Source: Rhizobium acidisoli | GTDB lineage: Bacteria; Pseudomonadota; Alphaproteobacteria; Rhizobiales; Rhizobiaceae | DNA: 64,000 nt | NCBI RefSeq assembly: GCF_002531755.2 | Contig: NZ_CP034998.1 | Span: forward strand, 992,001-1,056,000 | Reading direction: 5' to 3' | Shown: in pieces, positions 1 to 8,479 of the stretch | How the letters are laid out: the number at the start of each line of letters is the position of its first letter | Numbering within the stretch: position 1 is the first letter of the stretch | Notes under the pieces: model-generated | What the model was told of the DNA's origin: nothing | Databases searched by the model: none | Seen by the model: the letters and a program-made list of their open reading frames with translations, nothing else | Made by a program: the position numbers and the translations under genes

Positions 1-767
1 CGCGATTGCTCGCGTCGCATCAGCGCTGGCTTCTGACCCAGACCGCCTATGCCCTCAATCTGGAATATGATCCGCGCGACCCGACCTCGGGTTTCACCGC
101 CGTTCGGCTGACCGGACGCATCACCGCGCATAAGGTGGCGAGCCGCAACACCGTGCTCGCCTTCATCGAAGAGCTTTATACCTACCGCTTCATTGTCCAC
201 ACACCCGGCGACGAGCGGCGGCGGCCACGTCATTTCGAGCCGGCCGACGTCAGCCATCAGGCGATGTTTGCCTGGATTCATTCCAATCTCGGCGCGCTTG
301 ATCTGCTTGATGGCGGTCACAGGGCAGCGTTTTTCCAGGCGAACCCATCCTTGATGCGGCTGGTTCAGCCGCGCGTTGCCCGCCATTGCCTCGAAGATGC
401 CGCCTGGCGCGAGCCGCCGGAACAGGTGGCGCTGTTCCTCTGGACGGAAGCCGGCGGCCTCGTCGTCGACAACTTCATCGCCCGGATGGATACAGAAAGC
501 GGCGAAGCGGGAAGGTACTCCGTCGGCCGCGTCGAAACCCGCGCGCTCGCGGCCGACTTCATGATGTCGCGCACCCATCTGCAACGGCTGCTGGCAAAGG
601 CGGCGCAGCGCGGCTGTGTCGGCTGGGATGACGAGCCACGCAAGGCGCATCTCTGGATATCGCGGGATTTTGTCGAGCAATATTGCGCCTGGCAGGCGGT
701 CAAGTTCGCCTATGTCGACGAGGCCTTCGAATGGGCGAAAGCCCAGTTCGAGGAAATGGCCGTCTGA
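1..767 (+). CDS. Hypothetical protein with winged-helix-like features (5' truncated)
   Basis: The reading frame is open to the left edge of the window and stops at 767; the first in-window start-like codon (TTG at 6) is preceded by an in-frame Arg codon, so the true start probably lies outside. At least 253 residues are present. No family is recognised. The C-terminal part (about residues 180-215) has a helix-turn-helix-like stretch with MSRTHLQRLLAKAAQRG, and the N-terminal part (about 35-60) resembles another small helical DNA-binding fold, so a role in transcription is possible but inferred only. The next gene starts its stop codon at 768 on the opposite strand, so the two genes abut tail to tail. 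Confidence 0.7.
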   Translation, partial: RLLASHQRWLLTQTAYALNLEYDPRDPTSGFTAVRLTGRITAHKVASRNTVLAFIEELYTYRFIVHTPGDERRRPRHFEPADVSHQAMFAWIHSNLGALDLLDGGHRAAFFQANPSLMRLVQPRVARHCLEDAAWREPPEQVALFLWTEAGGLVVDNFIARMDTESGEAGRYSVGRVETRALAADFMMSRTHLQRLLAKAAQRGCVGWDDEPRKAHLWISRDFVEQYCAWQAVKFAYVDEAFEWAKAQFEEMAV

Positions 768-920
768 TCAGAGAACGATTGCCGCGGCACTTCGGCCATC
801 GCTACCGGTATCGGCCGGCTTCACCGAAAGCTCGCGTTCATACTCCCGCGCGGCGGAGACTGCGGCGCGGATATGCTCGAAGGTTTCGATATTGCGCAGA
901 AGCGATATCAGGATCGTCAT
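768..920 (-). CDS. Small hypothetical protein, 50 aa
   Basis: A complete small frame starting MTILISLLRN and ending SAAAIVL, with a purine-rich AAAGAG about 7 bases ahead of the ATG at 920. It follows the 63-codon gene at 964-1155 on the same strand after 43 bases, so the two may be co-transcribed. The N-terminus is hydrophobic and the middle is helical and charged (REYERE). No family is recognised. It rests on the ribosome-binding site, the tight packing against the neighbouring stop codon and the operon-like position. Confidence 0.4.
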   Translation of the reverse strand: MTILISLLRNIETFEHIRAAVSAAREYERELSVKPADTGSDGRSAAAIVL

Positions 921-963
921 CTTGTCACTCTTTACTCTTGAAGGCAGGCGAAGCGCCTGCCGC

Positions 964-1155
964 TCAATATTGCTGGAAGTCCGAGAAAATCGCGTCGGGG
1001 CGCGCCGTGCGGCCGTTGATGCCGGTGCCGCGGGCGGTCATCTGTTCGTTCGCGGCAAAGCCGAAACGGCTGTAGCCGTGGGTGGAACGAACCTGGTCGC
1101 CGGCGAGGCGAAGGGTTTCAAACCCGCTATGGATAGGACGAAAATGCTTGTTCAT
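964..1155 (-). CDS. Small hypothetical protein, 63 aa
   Basis: The chosen start is the ATG at 1155 (MNKHFRPIHS), preceded by AGGAACCAAGG; an upstream in-frame ATG at 1182 would add nine residues and has a poorer context. The product is basic and rich in Gly, Arg and Thr, with no membrane segment or cysteine and no recognised domain. It ends FSDFQQY. It is likely the first gene of a two-gene unit with the 50-residue protein at 768-920. The upstream stretch carries two palindromes that could be its operator. Confidence 0.45.
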   Translation of the reverse strand: MNKHFRPIHSGFETLRLAGDQVRSTHGYSRFGFAANEQMTARGTGINGRTARPDAIFSDFQQY

Positions 1156-1206
1156 GGCCTTGGTTCCTGTGGTTCCTCCCAAGACACCACCTCATATTGC
1201 GGTGCA

Positions 1207-1258
1207 GCATTGATTCCGCAATGCGTCACGACGGGATGCAGCCATGCGCAATGCGCAT
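1207..1258. promoter_or_regulatory. Paired inverted repeats upstream of the small-gene unit
   Basis: GCATTG (1207-1212) and CAATGC (1219-1224) form a 6-bp inverted repeat with a 6-base spacer. ATGCGCAATGCGCAT at 1244-1258 is a near-perfect palindrome. Both lie in the 132-base gap between the 63-aa gene and the uracil-DNA glycosylase stop. They are candidate operators; no regulator family can be named. Confidence 0.35.
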
Positions 1259-1287
1259 AGATCAATTCATAAATTATTCAACTTTGG

Positions 1288-2187
1288 CTAATTTCTAAGC
1301 AAAGAGAGGGACTTAAGCTTCGCTTGGAAAGCGAGCAGGTCATTCCAGGCCAGCCGTTTGTTGACGGGCGCGGTCAGCAGATCCTGCGGATGCAGGCTGG
1401 CTATGGCAGGAATGACACAGTCCGCAGCGGCAATTTCCTTCCAGCGGCCGCGCAGGCCGTGAATCGTGTCGTTTTCGCCGAAGAAGAAGCGGGCCGAAAA
1501 ATTGCCGAGCAGCAGGATCGCCTTGGGCTGGGCCAGCGCGATCTGCCGTTCGATGAAGGGCCGGCAGATATCCATTTCCGCTGCCGAGGGCGCGCGATTG
1601 CCGGGTGGCCGCCAGGGGATGACCTGCGTCAGCAGAATGACTGAACGCGTCAGCCCGATCGCCGCCAGCATCTTGTCGAACAGCTGGCCGGATTTTCCGG
1701 AGAAGGGTACACCTTCGCGATCGTCTTCGGCGCCCGGCGCCGAGCCGATCACCATGATGCCGCTTTCGGCATCGCCGCTGGCAAAGATGGTCGAACGGGC
1801 GCTGTGCTTGAGATTGCAGCCGTTGAAGGCTTCGATCGCGGTCTTGAGCTCTGCCAAGGACCGCGCGGATTCGGCGACGAAACGCGCCTGCTGCACTGCC
1901 TCGCCATCCGGAATCGCCGGTTGCGGGCCGGAAGCGGCGCGTTCGGCCGGGGCCGGGCGCACCGCTGTAGCCGGGCGCGGCGGTGTTCGGTTTTCGCCGA
2001 GCGGGGTACGTTCCCCTGCGGCGGAAGGCTGCGTCTGTGCCGCCGGGCGGCGGGCCGCCTTCATCGCTTCGAACTCGGCGAAGCGGTCGATCGCCTCTTC
2101 CTCCAGCAGCCACTCCACGCCGGCATCCGCATGGAAGTGCAGAAGCGCTGCAAGCTCGGCGGGGGAAAGGTCGTTGGCGGAAATCAT
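1288..2187 (-). CDS. Uracil-DNA glycosylase, family 4-like
   Basis: 299 residues. The first 110 or so are a low-complexity Ala/Pro-rich extension; the glycosylase fold follows. Motif A GSAPGAEDDREGVPFSGKSG begins near residue 148 and the C-terminal HPQ motif is at 266-268, matching enzymes that excise uracil from DNA for base-excision repair. Family 4 enzymes usually hold a 4Fe-4S cluster with four cysteines. Here only Cys124 and Cys208 sit at expected places: the partner of the first is missing and the usual Lys-Cys before RPPGNR is Pro-Trp192. Cys257 is outside the pattern. The protein may therefore lack the cluster. It appears to be a single gene, ending just left of a possible operator region. 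Confidence 0.85.
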   Translation of the reverse strand: MISANDLSPAELAALLHFHADAGVEWLLEEEAIDRFAEFEAMKAARRPAAQTQPSAAGERTPLGENRTPPRPATAVRPAPAERAASGPQPAIPDGEAVQQARFVAESARSLAELKTAIEAFNGCNLKHSARSTIFASGDAESGIMVIGSAPGAEDDREGVPFSGKSGQLFDKMLAAIGLTRSVILLTQVIPWRPPGNRAPSAAEMDICRPFIERQIALAQPKAILLLGNFSARFFFGENDTIHGLRGRWKEIAAADCVIPAIASLHPQDLLTAPVNKRLAWNDLLAFQAKLKSLSLLRN

Positions 2188-2255
2188 GCGACAAGCTTAA
2201 CGGAGAGAAATGGGCATTGAAAGGGCAGGCGGCACATTGGCCGCCCTTGCAAGCT

Positions 2256-3548
2256 CTATTGCACAGTCCATTGCGCGATGTCGTCGCGTTCGCCGATCAG
2301 CGCCAGACCGTGAGCGATCGACAACAGCTCGCCGCCGCTTTCGATCCGGTCACGCTCGAAGCGTTCGGTGAAGATCCGCCGCACCGCCGGCACGAAGGAG
2401 GTGCCGCCGGTGAGGAACACCTTGTCGATCTCGCCGGGCTTCGTCTTGGTCTTGTCGAGCACGTCGTCGAGCGCGCCTTCGATACGGGCGAGATCCTCGG
2501 CGATCCAGCCTTCGAAATCGCTGCGCCGGATGCTGCGATGTCCGCCGCGGCCAAGCGGCGCGAAATCGAAAGGCGCCTCCTCGGCGGCCGACAGCGCCAT
2601 CTTCGTCGCCGACACCGCCTGATAGAGCGGGTAGCCCTCGTCATGGTCGATGAGGTCGATGAAGATTTCGAGCTTTTCCGGTTCCAGGCTGGTGCGCACC
2701 AGCTTCTTCAGATCCTCGAATTCGCGCGTCGTCTTGAAGATCGACAGCTGATTCCAGCGGCCGAAGCTGGAATAGTAGTTGGACGGGACCTCAAGGATCT
2801 TGTCGAAGCTTTTGAAATGGCTGCCCTTGCCGATCTGCGGCGCGACGATGTTGTCGATCATCCTGTAGTCGAAATGGTCGCCGGCGACGCCGACGCCAGA
2901 ATGGCCGATCGGCGTTGCCGTCAGCTTGCCGGCGTGGGTCTCGAAGCGGATCAGTGAATAGTCGGTGGTGCCGCCGCCGAAATCGGCGACCAGCACGGTC
3001 GCGTCCTGCTTCAGGTTCTGCGCGAAGTAGAAGGCGGCGGCGACCGGCTCGTAGACATAGTGGATTTCGGGAAAGCCGAAGCGCGACAGCGCCTCGTTGT
3101 AGCGCTCGGTCGCAAGATCAGGATCGGGGCTGGCGCCGGCAAAATGCACCGGCCGGCCGGCGACGATGCGGCTGACGTCGGACGGCCAGTTGTCGCCGGC
3201 GTAATTGCGCAGCCGTCTGACGAAAACCTCCATCAGATCCTCGAAATTATGCCGCTTGGCAAAGATCAGCGTGCCCTGGAACAGCGCACTTGCCGCAAAG
3301 GTCTTGATCGACTGCAGAAAGCGGCATTCGCCGGGATTGTCGATGAACTGGCGGATCGCCGCATGGCCCGCCTCCACCTTCAGCGCCGAAGCGCCGAGTT
3401 GCGCATCCTTCATGAAGGAAAGCGCCGTGCGCATGCTGTCGGCCGTGCCTTCGGTGCTCGTGAAGGCCATCGAGCGCGTCGCCCCGCCATCCGCCATGGC
3501 AAGCACCGTATTCGTCGTGCCAAAGTCCAAACCCAGCGCCTGAGCCAT
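2256..3548 (-). CDS. Hsp70-family ATPase (YegD-like)
   Basis: 430 residues covering only the actin/Hsp70 ATPase fold. Phosphate-1 loop LGLDFGTTNT is at residues 5-15, phosphate-2 loop ADFGGGTTDYSLI near 190, and the adenosine motif FLTGGTSFVPAVRRIF near 375. The protein ends soon after and has no substrate-binding domain, as in E. coli YegD rather than DnaK. It is cytoplasmic; its client is unknown. It stands alone, with 68 bases separating its stop from the glycosylase start. Confidence 0.88.
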   Translation of the reverse strand: MAQALGLDFGTTNTVLAMADGGATRSMAFTSTEGTADSMRTALSFMKDAQLGASALKVEAGHAAIRQFIDNPGECRFLQSIKTFAASALFQGTLIFAKRHNFEDLMEVFVRRLRNYAGDNWPSDVSRIVAGRPVHFAGASPDPDLATERYNEALSRFGFPEIHYVYEPVAAAFYFAQNLKQDATVLVADFGGGTTDYSLIRFETHAGKLTATPIGHSGVGVAGDHFDYRMIDNIVAPQIGKGSHFKSFDKILEVPSNYYSSFGRWNQLSIFKTTREFEDLKKLVRTSLEPEKLEIFIDLIDHDEGYPLYQAVSATKMALSAAEEAPFDFAPLGRGGHRSIRRSDFEGWIAEDLARIEGALDDVLDKTKTKPGEIDKVFLTGGTSFVPAVRRIFTERFERDRIESGGELLSIAHGLALIGERDDIAQWTVQ

Positions 3549-3689
3549 GCCCGCACCTCTTCATGCCGATTGTTGTTGGAGACGGAGCGTGGCTCCGCGA
3601 AGGGACGTAAGCACGCCCCGAATTCAGGAGGGCGGGTGATGCCACAGAGGCGTGACACATTTAAGAGGATCAAAAGCTGATGTGATCGG

Positions 3690-3726
3690 GCGCACTTCTT
3701 CTCCCGGTCGGGGAAAAGAAGTGCGC
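3690..3726 (-). terminator. Strong stem-loop after the RND efflux operon
   Basis: GCGCACTTCTT (3690-3700) pairs with AAGAAGTGCGC (3716-3726), with CTCCC-GGTC-GGGGA nested inside, giving one long hairpin. It is 38 bases past the end of the RND permease gene. There is no clear U-run on either strand, so it may stabilise or process the 3' end rather than act as a classical intrinsic terminator. Confidence 0.5.
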
Positions 3727-3763
3727 CGCAAGGGGTGGCAATGCTGAACTCAGAGGGCCGTCA

Positions 3764-6700
3764 TCATTCGGCAGCCATTGCCCTTGCCTCGTGCACCACC
3801 GGCTCCTCGACTTTGCTTCCGCCGATCAGGCGCCCGAGGAAATTGCCGAAGCGGTCCATCTCGACGAAAATGACCGGGGTGATGAACAGTGTCAGCATCT
3901 GCGAGACGATGAGGCCGCCGACGACGGCGATGCCGAGCGGCTGGCGCAGTTCCGAGCTTGCGCCGGTGCCGAGCGCGATCGGCAGGGCGCCGAGCAGCGC
4001 GCAGAAGGTCGTCATCATGATCGGCCGGAAACGTCGCACGCAGGCCTCGTGGATCGCCGCCGTCGCCTTTTCGCCGGTCGTGCGCATGGTCTCCACCGCC
4101 ACGTCGATCATCATGATCGCGTTCTTCTTGACGATGCCGATCAGCATCAGCAGGCCGATCAAAGCGATGATCGACAGATCGAAGCCCATGATCTTCAGCG
4201 CCAGCAGCGCACCGAAGGCCGCAGCCGGCAGGCCGGAGAGAATGGTCAGCGGATGGATAAAGCTCTCGTAGAGCACGCCGAGCACGACATAGATGGTCAG
4301 CACTGCCGCCAGGATCAGATAGGGCGTATTGCCCTGCGACTGCTGGAAAATTTCAGCCGTACCGCCATAGGAGGTGAAGACGTCGGCCGGCACGCTGATA
4401 TCCTTCTTGATCTGCTCGATCGCCGCCGTCGCGTCGCTGAGCGAGACACCTTCCGGCAGGTTGAAGGACACCGTGGTCGAAACCAGCTGGCCCGTCTGGT
4501 TGATGGTCACCGGGCCGGTGGTGCGCTGCACATGGGCGAAGTTCGACAGCGGCACCAGGCTGCCATTGGCGGAGATGACACGGATTTCCGACAGCTTCTG
4601 GTCGTCCCAGGGTTTGCTGGTGTCGTATTCGACGATGACGTCGTAGCTGTCGCCGGTCGACTGGATCTCCGCGGCTGCATAGCCGCTGAAGGATTCCTGC
4701 AGCGTCGTGCGCAGCGTGTCGTTGTCGATGCCGTAGGCGGCGGCCCGCTCGCTATCGATGACGATATTGGCCTGCAGGGCGTTGTTCTGGGCGTCCGAGG
4801 TCACATCCGTGAACAGGCTTCGATCGCTGCGCATCGCCGCCTGGATCTTGCCGGCCCAGAGATTGGTCTGGTCGGCGCTGAGCGCCTGCACAACCAGCTG
4901 ATACTGGCTGGCGGTCTGGCGGCCGCCGAAGCGCAGGCTCTGGTTCGGCGTCACGAAGGCCTGCAATCCGGGGATCTTGTTGATCGCCGTGCGCAGCTCG
5001 CGCAACGTCTGGTCAAGCGGCGGGCGCTCCTTCTTGTCCTTGAGTTCGACAAACATCGAGCCGTTGTTCTGCGGTTTGTTCGGGTTGCCGCCGATCGTCG
5101 ACATCACGTGGTTGACCGCCGGGTTCGCCTTGACGGCGGCTGCCGCCTGCTGCTGCAGCGCTTCCATGGCGGTATAGGAAATGTCCTGCCGCGCCTGGGT
5201 GCTGATCGTCAGCCGGCCGATATCTTCCTGCGGGAAGAAGCTCGTCGGCAGCGTCATGAAGAAATAGATGGTCAGCGCCACCGAGCCGACGAAAACCCCG
5301 AGGATCGTCAGGCGATGGTGCAGGCACCAGCCGACTGCCCTGTCGTAGCCGTTGAGCGTCCGCTCGAAGCCGGCATCGAAGATGCGGATGAGGAGCGGCG
5401 GGCGGCTGTGGTTGTTGGAGAGACGCGAGCCGAGCATCGGCGTTACGGTCAGCGAGACGATCGCCGAGGAGATGATGGCGATGGCGACGACCATGCCGAA
5501 TTCGTTGAAGACGCGGCCGACGACGCCGCCCATCAGCAGGATCGGGATGAACACCGCAATCAACGAAACCGACATGGAGATGATGGTGTAGCTGACTTCG
5601 CCGGCCCCCTTGATCGCCGCCTCCCGCACCGGCATGCCCTCCTCGACATGACGCAGGATATTTTCCAGCATGACGATCGCGTCGTCGACCACCAGCCCCA
5701 CCGCGAGCGTCAGCCCCAAGAGCGAGATGTTGTCGATGCTGTAGCCGAGCACATACATCATGCCGAAGGTCGAGATCAGCGACAGCGGAACGGCGAGCCC
5801 CGGGATGATCGTCGCCGTCGCATGGCCGGTAAAGAGGTAGATGACGAGAACGACGAGGCCGATCGTCAGGAACAGTGTGAACTTCACGTCTGAAATGGCG
5901 GCGCGAATGGGTTTTGCCGCGTCGTTCATGACGACGGTGTTCACCGAAGGCGGGATCTCGGCGTGAAGCTGCGGCAGCTTGGCGTTGATCGCATCAATGA
6001 CATCGACCGTGTTGGCATCCGGCTGACGCTGGATGGCGAGGATGATGCCGCGCTGCCCGTCATACCAGCTGCCGGTATACTGGTTCTCGACGCTGTCCTG
6101 CACATCGGCAACATCGCCGAGATGGATCGGCGCACCGTTCGGATTGGCAATCACCAGCGAGCGGAATTGTTCGGCATTGGTGCGCTGCGTGTTCGCCGTG
6201 ATGGTCATGCTTTGCGAATTGTTCTGCAGCGTTCCCACCGGTTGCTGGCTGTTGGCGGCAGCAAGTGCCTTGTTGACGGTATCGATGCCGATGCCGCGGG
6301 TAAGCAGCTTGTTGGGATCGACCTCGACGCGCACGGCATAGGTCTGGGCGCCAAAAACGCTGACCTGGGCAACGCCGGGAAGCGTCGACAGCGACGGCGA
6401 GATGATGTCCTCGGCGATCTCGTCGAGCTTGCTGCGCGGCATGGTGTTGCTCTGCACGGAGAGCAGCATGACCGGCGCATCGGCCGGATTGGTCTTGCGG
6501 TAGCTCGGCGGCGTCGTCAGATTGTCGGGCAGCTGGCGGGTAGCATGCGAGATCGCCGCCTGCACGTCGGCCGCAGCGGCGTCGATATCGCGGTTGAGAT
6601 CGAACTGCAGCACGATGCTGCTGCTGCCGAGCGAGCTCGATGCGCTGATTTCGGTGATCCCGGGAATGGTCTCGAACTGCTTGATCAGCGGTGTGGCGAC

Positions 6701-6883
6701 CGAGGTCGCCATCGTCTGCGGCGAGGCGCCGCTCAGCTGCGCCGAAACGTTGATCGTCGGAAAATCGACCTGCGGCAGGGCCGCGACGGGCACGAGCCGG
6801 TAACCGGCAAGACCGGCCAGAATGACGCCGATGGCAAGCAGCGTCGTCGCGACGGGGCGCTGGATACAGAAATTCGGGATCAT
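3764..6883 (-). CDS. RND efflux permease (HAE1 family, MdtB/MdtC-like)
   Basis: 1039 residues, the normal length for a drug-exporting RND pump. N-terminal membrane segment with RPVATTLLAIGVIL, then a periplasmic porter domain, a block of membrane helices with GLTLAVGLVVDDAIVMLEN (the TM4 Asp-Asp of the proton relay), a second porter domain and final helices with GLLMLIGIVKKNAIMM. The sequence FCIQRPVATT is typical of the MdtB/MdtC branch. It is driven by the proton gradient and works as a trimer with an adaptor and an outer membrane channel; no channel gene is nearby. Its ATG overlaps the adaptor stop by four bases, so translation is probably coupled. Substrates cannot be predicted. Confidence 0.93.
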   Translation of the reverse strand: MIPNFCIQRPVATTLLAIGVILAGLAGYRLVPVAALPQVDFPTINVSAQLSGASPQTMATSVATPLIKQFETIPGITEISASSSLGSSSIVLQFDLNRDIDAAAADVQAAISHATRQLPDNLTTPPSYRKTNPADAPVMLLSVQSNTMPRSKLDEIAEDIISPSLSTLPGVAQVSVFGAQTYAVRVEVDPNKLLTRGIGIDTVNKALAAANSQQPVGTLQNNSQSMTITANTQRTNAEQFRSLVIANPNGAPIHLGDVADVQDSVENQYTGSWYDGQRGIILAIQRQPDANTVDVIDAINAKLPQLHAEIPPSVNTVVMNDAAKPIRAAISDVKFTLFLTIGLVVLVIYLFTGHATATIIPGLAVPLSLISTFGMMYVLGYSIDNISLLGLTLAVGLVVDDAIVMLENILRHVEEGMPVREAAIKGAGEVSYTIISMSVSLIAVFIPILLMGGVVGRVFNEFGMVVAIAIISSAIVSLTVTPMLGSRLSNNHSRPPLLIRIFDAGFERTLNGYDRAVGWCLHHRLTILGVFVGSVALTIYFFMTLPTSFFPQEDIGRLTISTQARQDISYTAMEALQQQAAAAVKANPAVNHVMSTIGGNPNKPQNNGSMFVELKDKKERPPLDQTLRELRTAINKIPGLQAFVTPNQSLRFGGRQTASQYQLVVQALSADQTNLWAGKIQAAMRSDRSLFTDVTSDAQNNALQANIVIDSERAAAYGIDNDTLRTTLQESFSGYAAAEIQSTGDSYDVIVEYDTSKPWDDQKLSEIRVISANGSLVPLSNFAHVQRTTGPVTINQTGQLVSTTVSFNLPEGVSLSDATAAIEQIKKDISVPADVFTSYGGTAEIFQQSQGNTPYLILAAVLTIYVVLGVLYESFIHPLTILSGLPAAAFGALLALKIMGFDLSIIALIGLLMLIGIVKKNAIMMIDVAVETMRTTGEKATAAIHEACVRRFRPIMMTTFCALLGALPIALGTGASSELRQPLGIAVVGGLIVSQMLTLFITPVIFVEMDRFGNFLGRLIGGSKVEEPVVHEARAMAAE

Positions 6884-8187
6884 TGCTGAGCTCCCACCGC
6901 GATCGTCTCGGATTGCTGGGGCTGCCGAGGCGCGTCGGCGGAGGCGACATCAAGCGCCTTTTCGTCGAACTGCTCGTTGATCGCCTGCTGGTCGCTGAGC
7001 TGGCCCTGGCCCTCGACGACGACATGGTCGCCTTCCGAAAGACCCGATGCGATGGCGGTGAAGCCGCCATTGGCGCGGGCAACGGTGACCGGCGTCAGAT
7101 GCGATTTGCCGTCCTTGGCGACAAAGGCGAAGAACCCCTCCGGACCGGGGCTGACGGCCACGGTCGGCACGACTACCTGCTGTTCGTCATTGTTGAAATG
7201 CACGACGATGTTGACCGACTGGCCGGGCCAGAGCGCGCCGGAGGCATTCTCGAATTTCGCCTTGGCGAGGATCGTGCCCGAGGCCGTGTCGACGGTGTTG
7301 TCGTAGAAGCTGATTTCGCCCTTGCGGACCTGCCCCTTGGTAGAAGCCGGAACCGTGCTGACCTCGACCGGGCCGGCTGCGAGCGCGCTCTTCAATTCCC
7401 TGAGATAGCGTTCCTGCAGGTGGAATTTCACATAGATCGGATCGTATTTGGCGATGGTGACGATCGCCGAGCCGGCATTGAGGAAAGCCCCCTTGCTGAT
7501 GGCGATATCGCCGAGCCGGCCGTCGAAGGGCGCGCGGATATCGGTGTTTTCGAGGATGATCTGATCCGAGGCGAGCGTCGCCTTATCGGCATCGACGGTC
7601 GCGGCAGCGGTATCGCGGGCGGCTCTCGCCTGATCGAGGCTCTGCTGAGTGCCGGCTTTCTGGTCGAAGAGGTCCTGCGCGCGCACCAGCGCGGTTTCGG
7701 ATTCCGAAAGCGTCGCCGTGTCCCGGACGATCATCGCATTGTCCTTGTCGACGGCGGCCTTGGCCGTCCGGTCGTCGAGCTTGGCGATCAGGTCGCCGGC
7801 TTTGACGGTCGCTCCATCCTGGCCATTGATGCTGACGATCAGGCCCTGTTCCTGCGCTGCAATGGTGGTGTTGTCGTCGGCATCGGCCCAGCCGGACGCC
7901 GTCACATCCGTCGGCAGCGCCGTTTTCACGGCTGCAACGGTCTTCACGATCGTCGGGCCGCCGCCGCCGCGTCTGCGCCCGCCGCCCTGACGTTGCCCAC
8001 CGTTCTGCGCTTGATCGGCCTGCGCCTGATCGCCCTGTGCCGGCTGCCCGCCATTGCCGCCAACCGGCTGCTTGATGAACTGCGAGAGGGTGGGAATGCG
8101 GGAGGCATAGGGGATCAGATTCCCGAATTGCCAGACGCCGACGGCGGCAACTGCGATAACGCTGACAGTGATCCAAAATTTCTTCAT
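6880..8187 (-). CDS. RND efflux periplasmic adaptor (membrane fusion protein)
   Basis: 435 residues with an N-terminal membrane anchor (residues 4-25), a Gln/Gly-rich linker (about 45-80), a lipoyl half-motif followed by a helical hairpin and the beta-barrel segment GRLGDIAISKGAFLNAGS. These are the parts of an MdtA/MexE-like adaptor that bridges the inner-membrane pump to an outer membrane channel. It is the first gene of a two-gene operon overlapping the permease by four bases. Upstream is an AT-rich region with a palindrome at 8319-8336. No dedicated regulator gene is adjacent. Confidence 0.92.
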   Translation of the reverse strand: MKKFWITVSVIAVAAVGVWQFGNLIPYASRIPTLSQFIKQPVGGNGGQPAQGDQAQADQAQNGGQRQGGGRRRGGGGPTIVKTVAAVKTALPTDVTASGWADADDNTTIAAQEQGLIVSINGQDGATVKAGDLIAKLDDRTAKAAVDKDNAMIVRDTATLSESETALVRAQDLFDQKAGTQQSLDQARAARDTAAATVDADKATLASDQIILENTDIRAPFDGRLGDIAISKGAFLNAGSAIVTIAKYDPIYVKFHLQERYLRELKSALAAGPVEVSTVPASTKGQVRKGEISFYDNTVDTASGTILAKAKFENASGALWPGQSVNIVVHFNNDEQQVVVPTVAVSPGPEGFFAFVAKDGKSHLTPVTVARANGGFTAIASGLSEGDHVVVEGQGQLSDQQAINEQFDEKALDVASADAPRQPQQSETIAVGAQQ

Positions 8188-8318
8188 GGGCGAGACCGGG
8201 GTGTTGAATGGGGGGCGATTTTTATGCCCCGATTGAGCCGCTTATATTGCGGCGCAAAAAAGACATAATTCCCGGGTCGCAATCACTAAGTGGTTATAAC
8301 GGCTTAAATTTTTGTAAT

Positions 8319-8336
8319 GAATATTCCGTAATATTC
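8319..8336. promoter_or_regulatory. Inverted repeat in the divergent efflux/APH promoter region
   Basis: GAATATT (8319-8325), CCGT, AATATTC (8330-8336) is a perfect 7-bp inverted repeat in an AT-rich stretch (8280-8355) between the divergent efflux operon and APH-like gene. It is a plausible operator for either. The repressor is not identifiable. Confidence 0.4.
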
Positions 8337-8479
8337 AAATTATACTAATATAGGTCCAGTGTAATCCGGTGCCGTTTGACGGCCGGCGGGCAGGCGGTTC
8401 GCGACAAGACGAAATCGGTCCGCGTGCCGTTCGTTGCCCGGCGAAAAACACGGGAAAAAACCAGAGAAGGCAGGTCGTC

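Noticed and set aside
3791..5893. A 700-codon open frame on the + strand
   Set aside because: Antisense shadow of the RND permease, with no ribosome-binding site and an unnatural composition.
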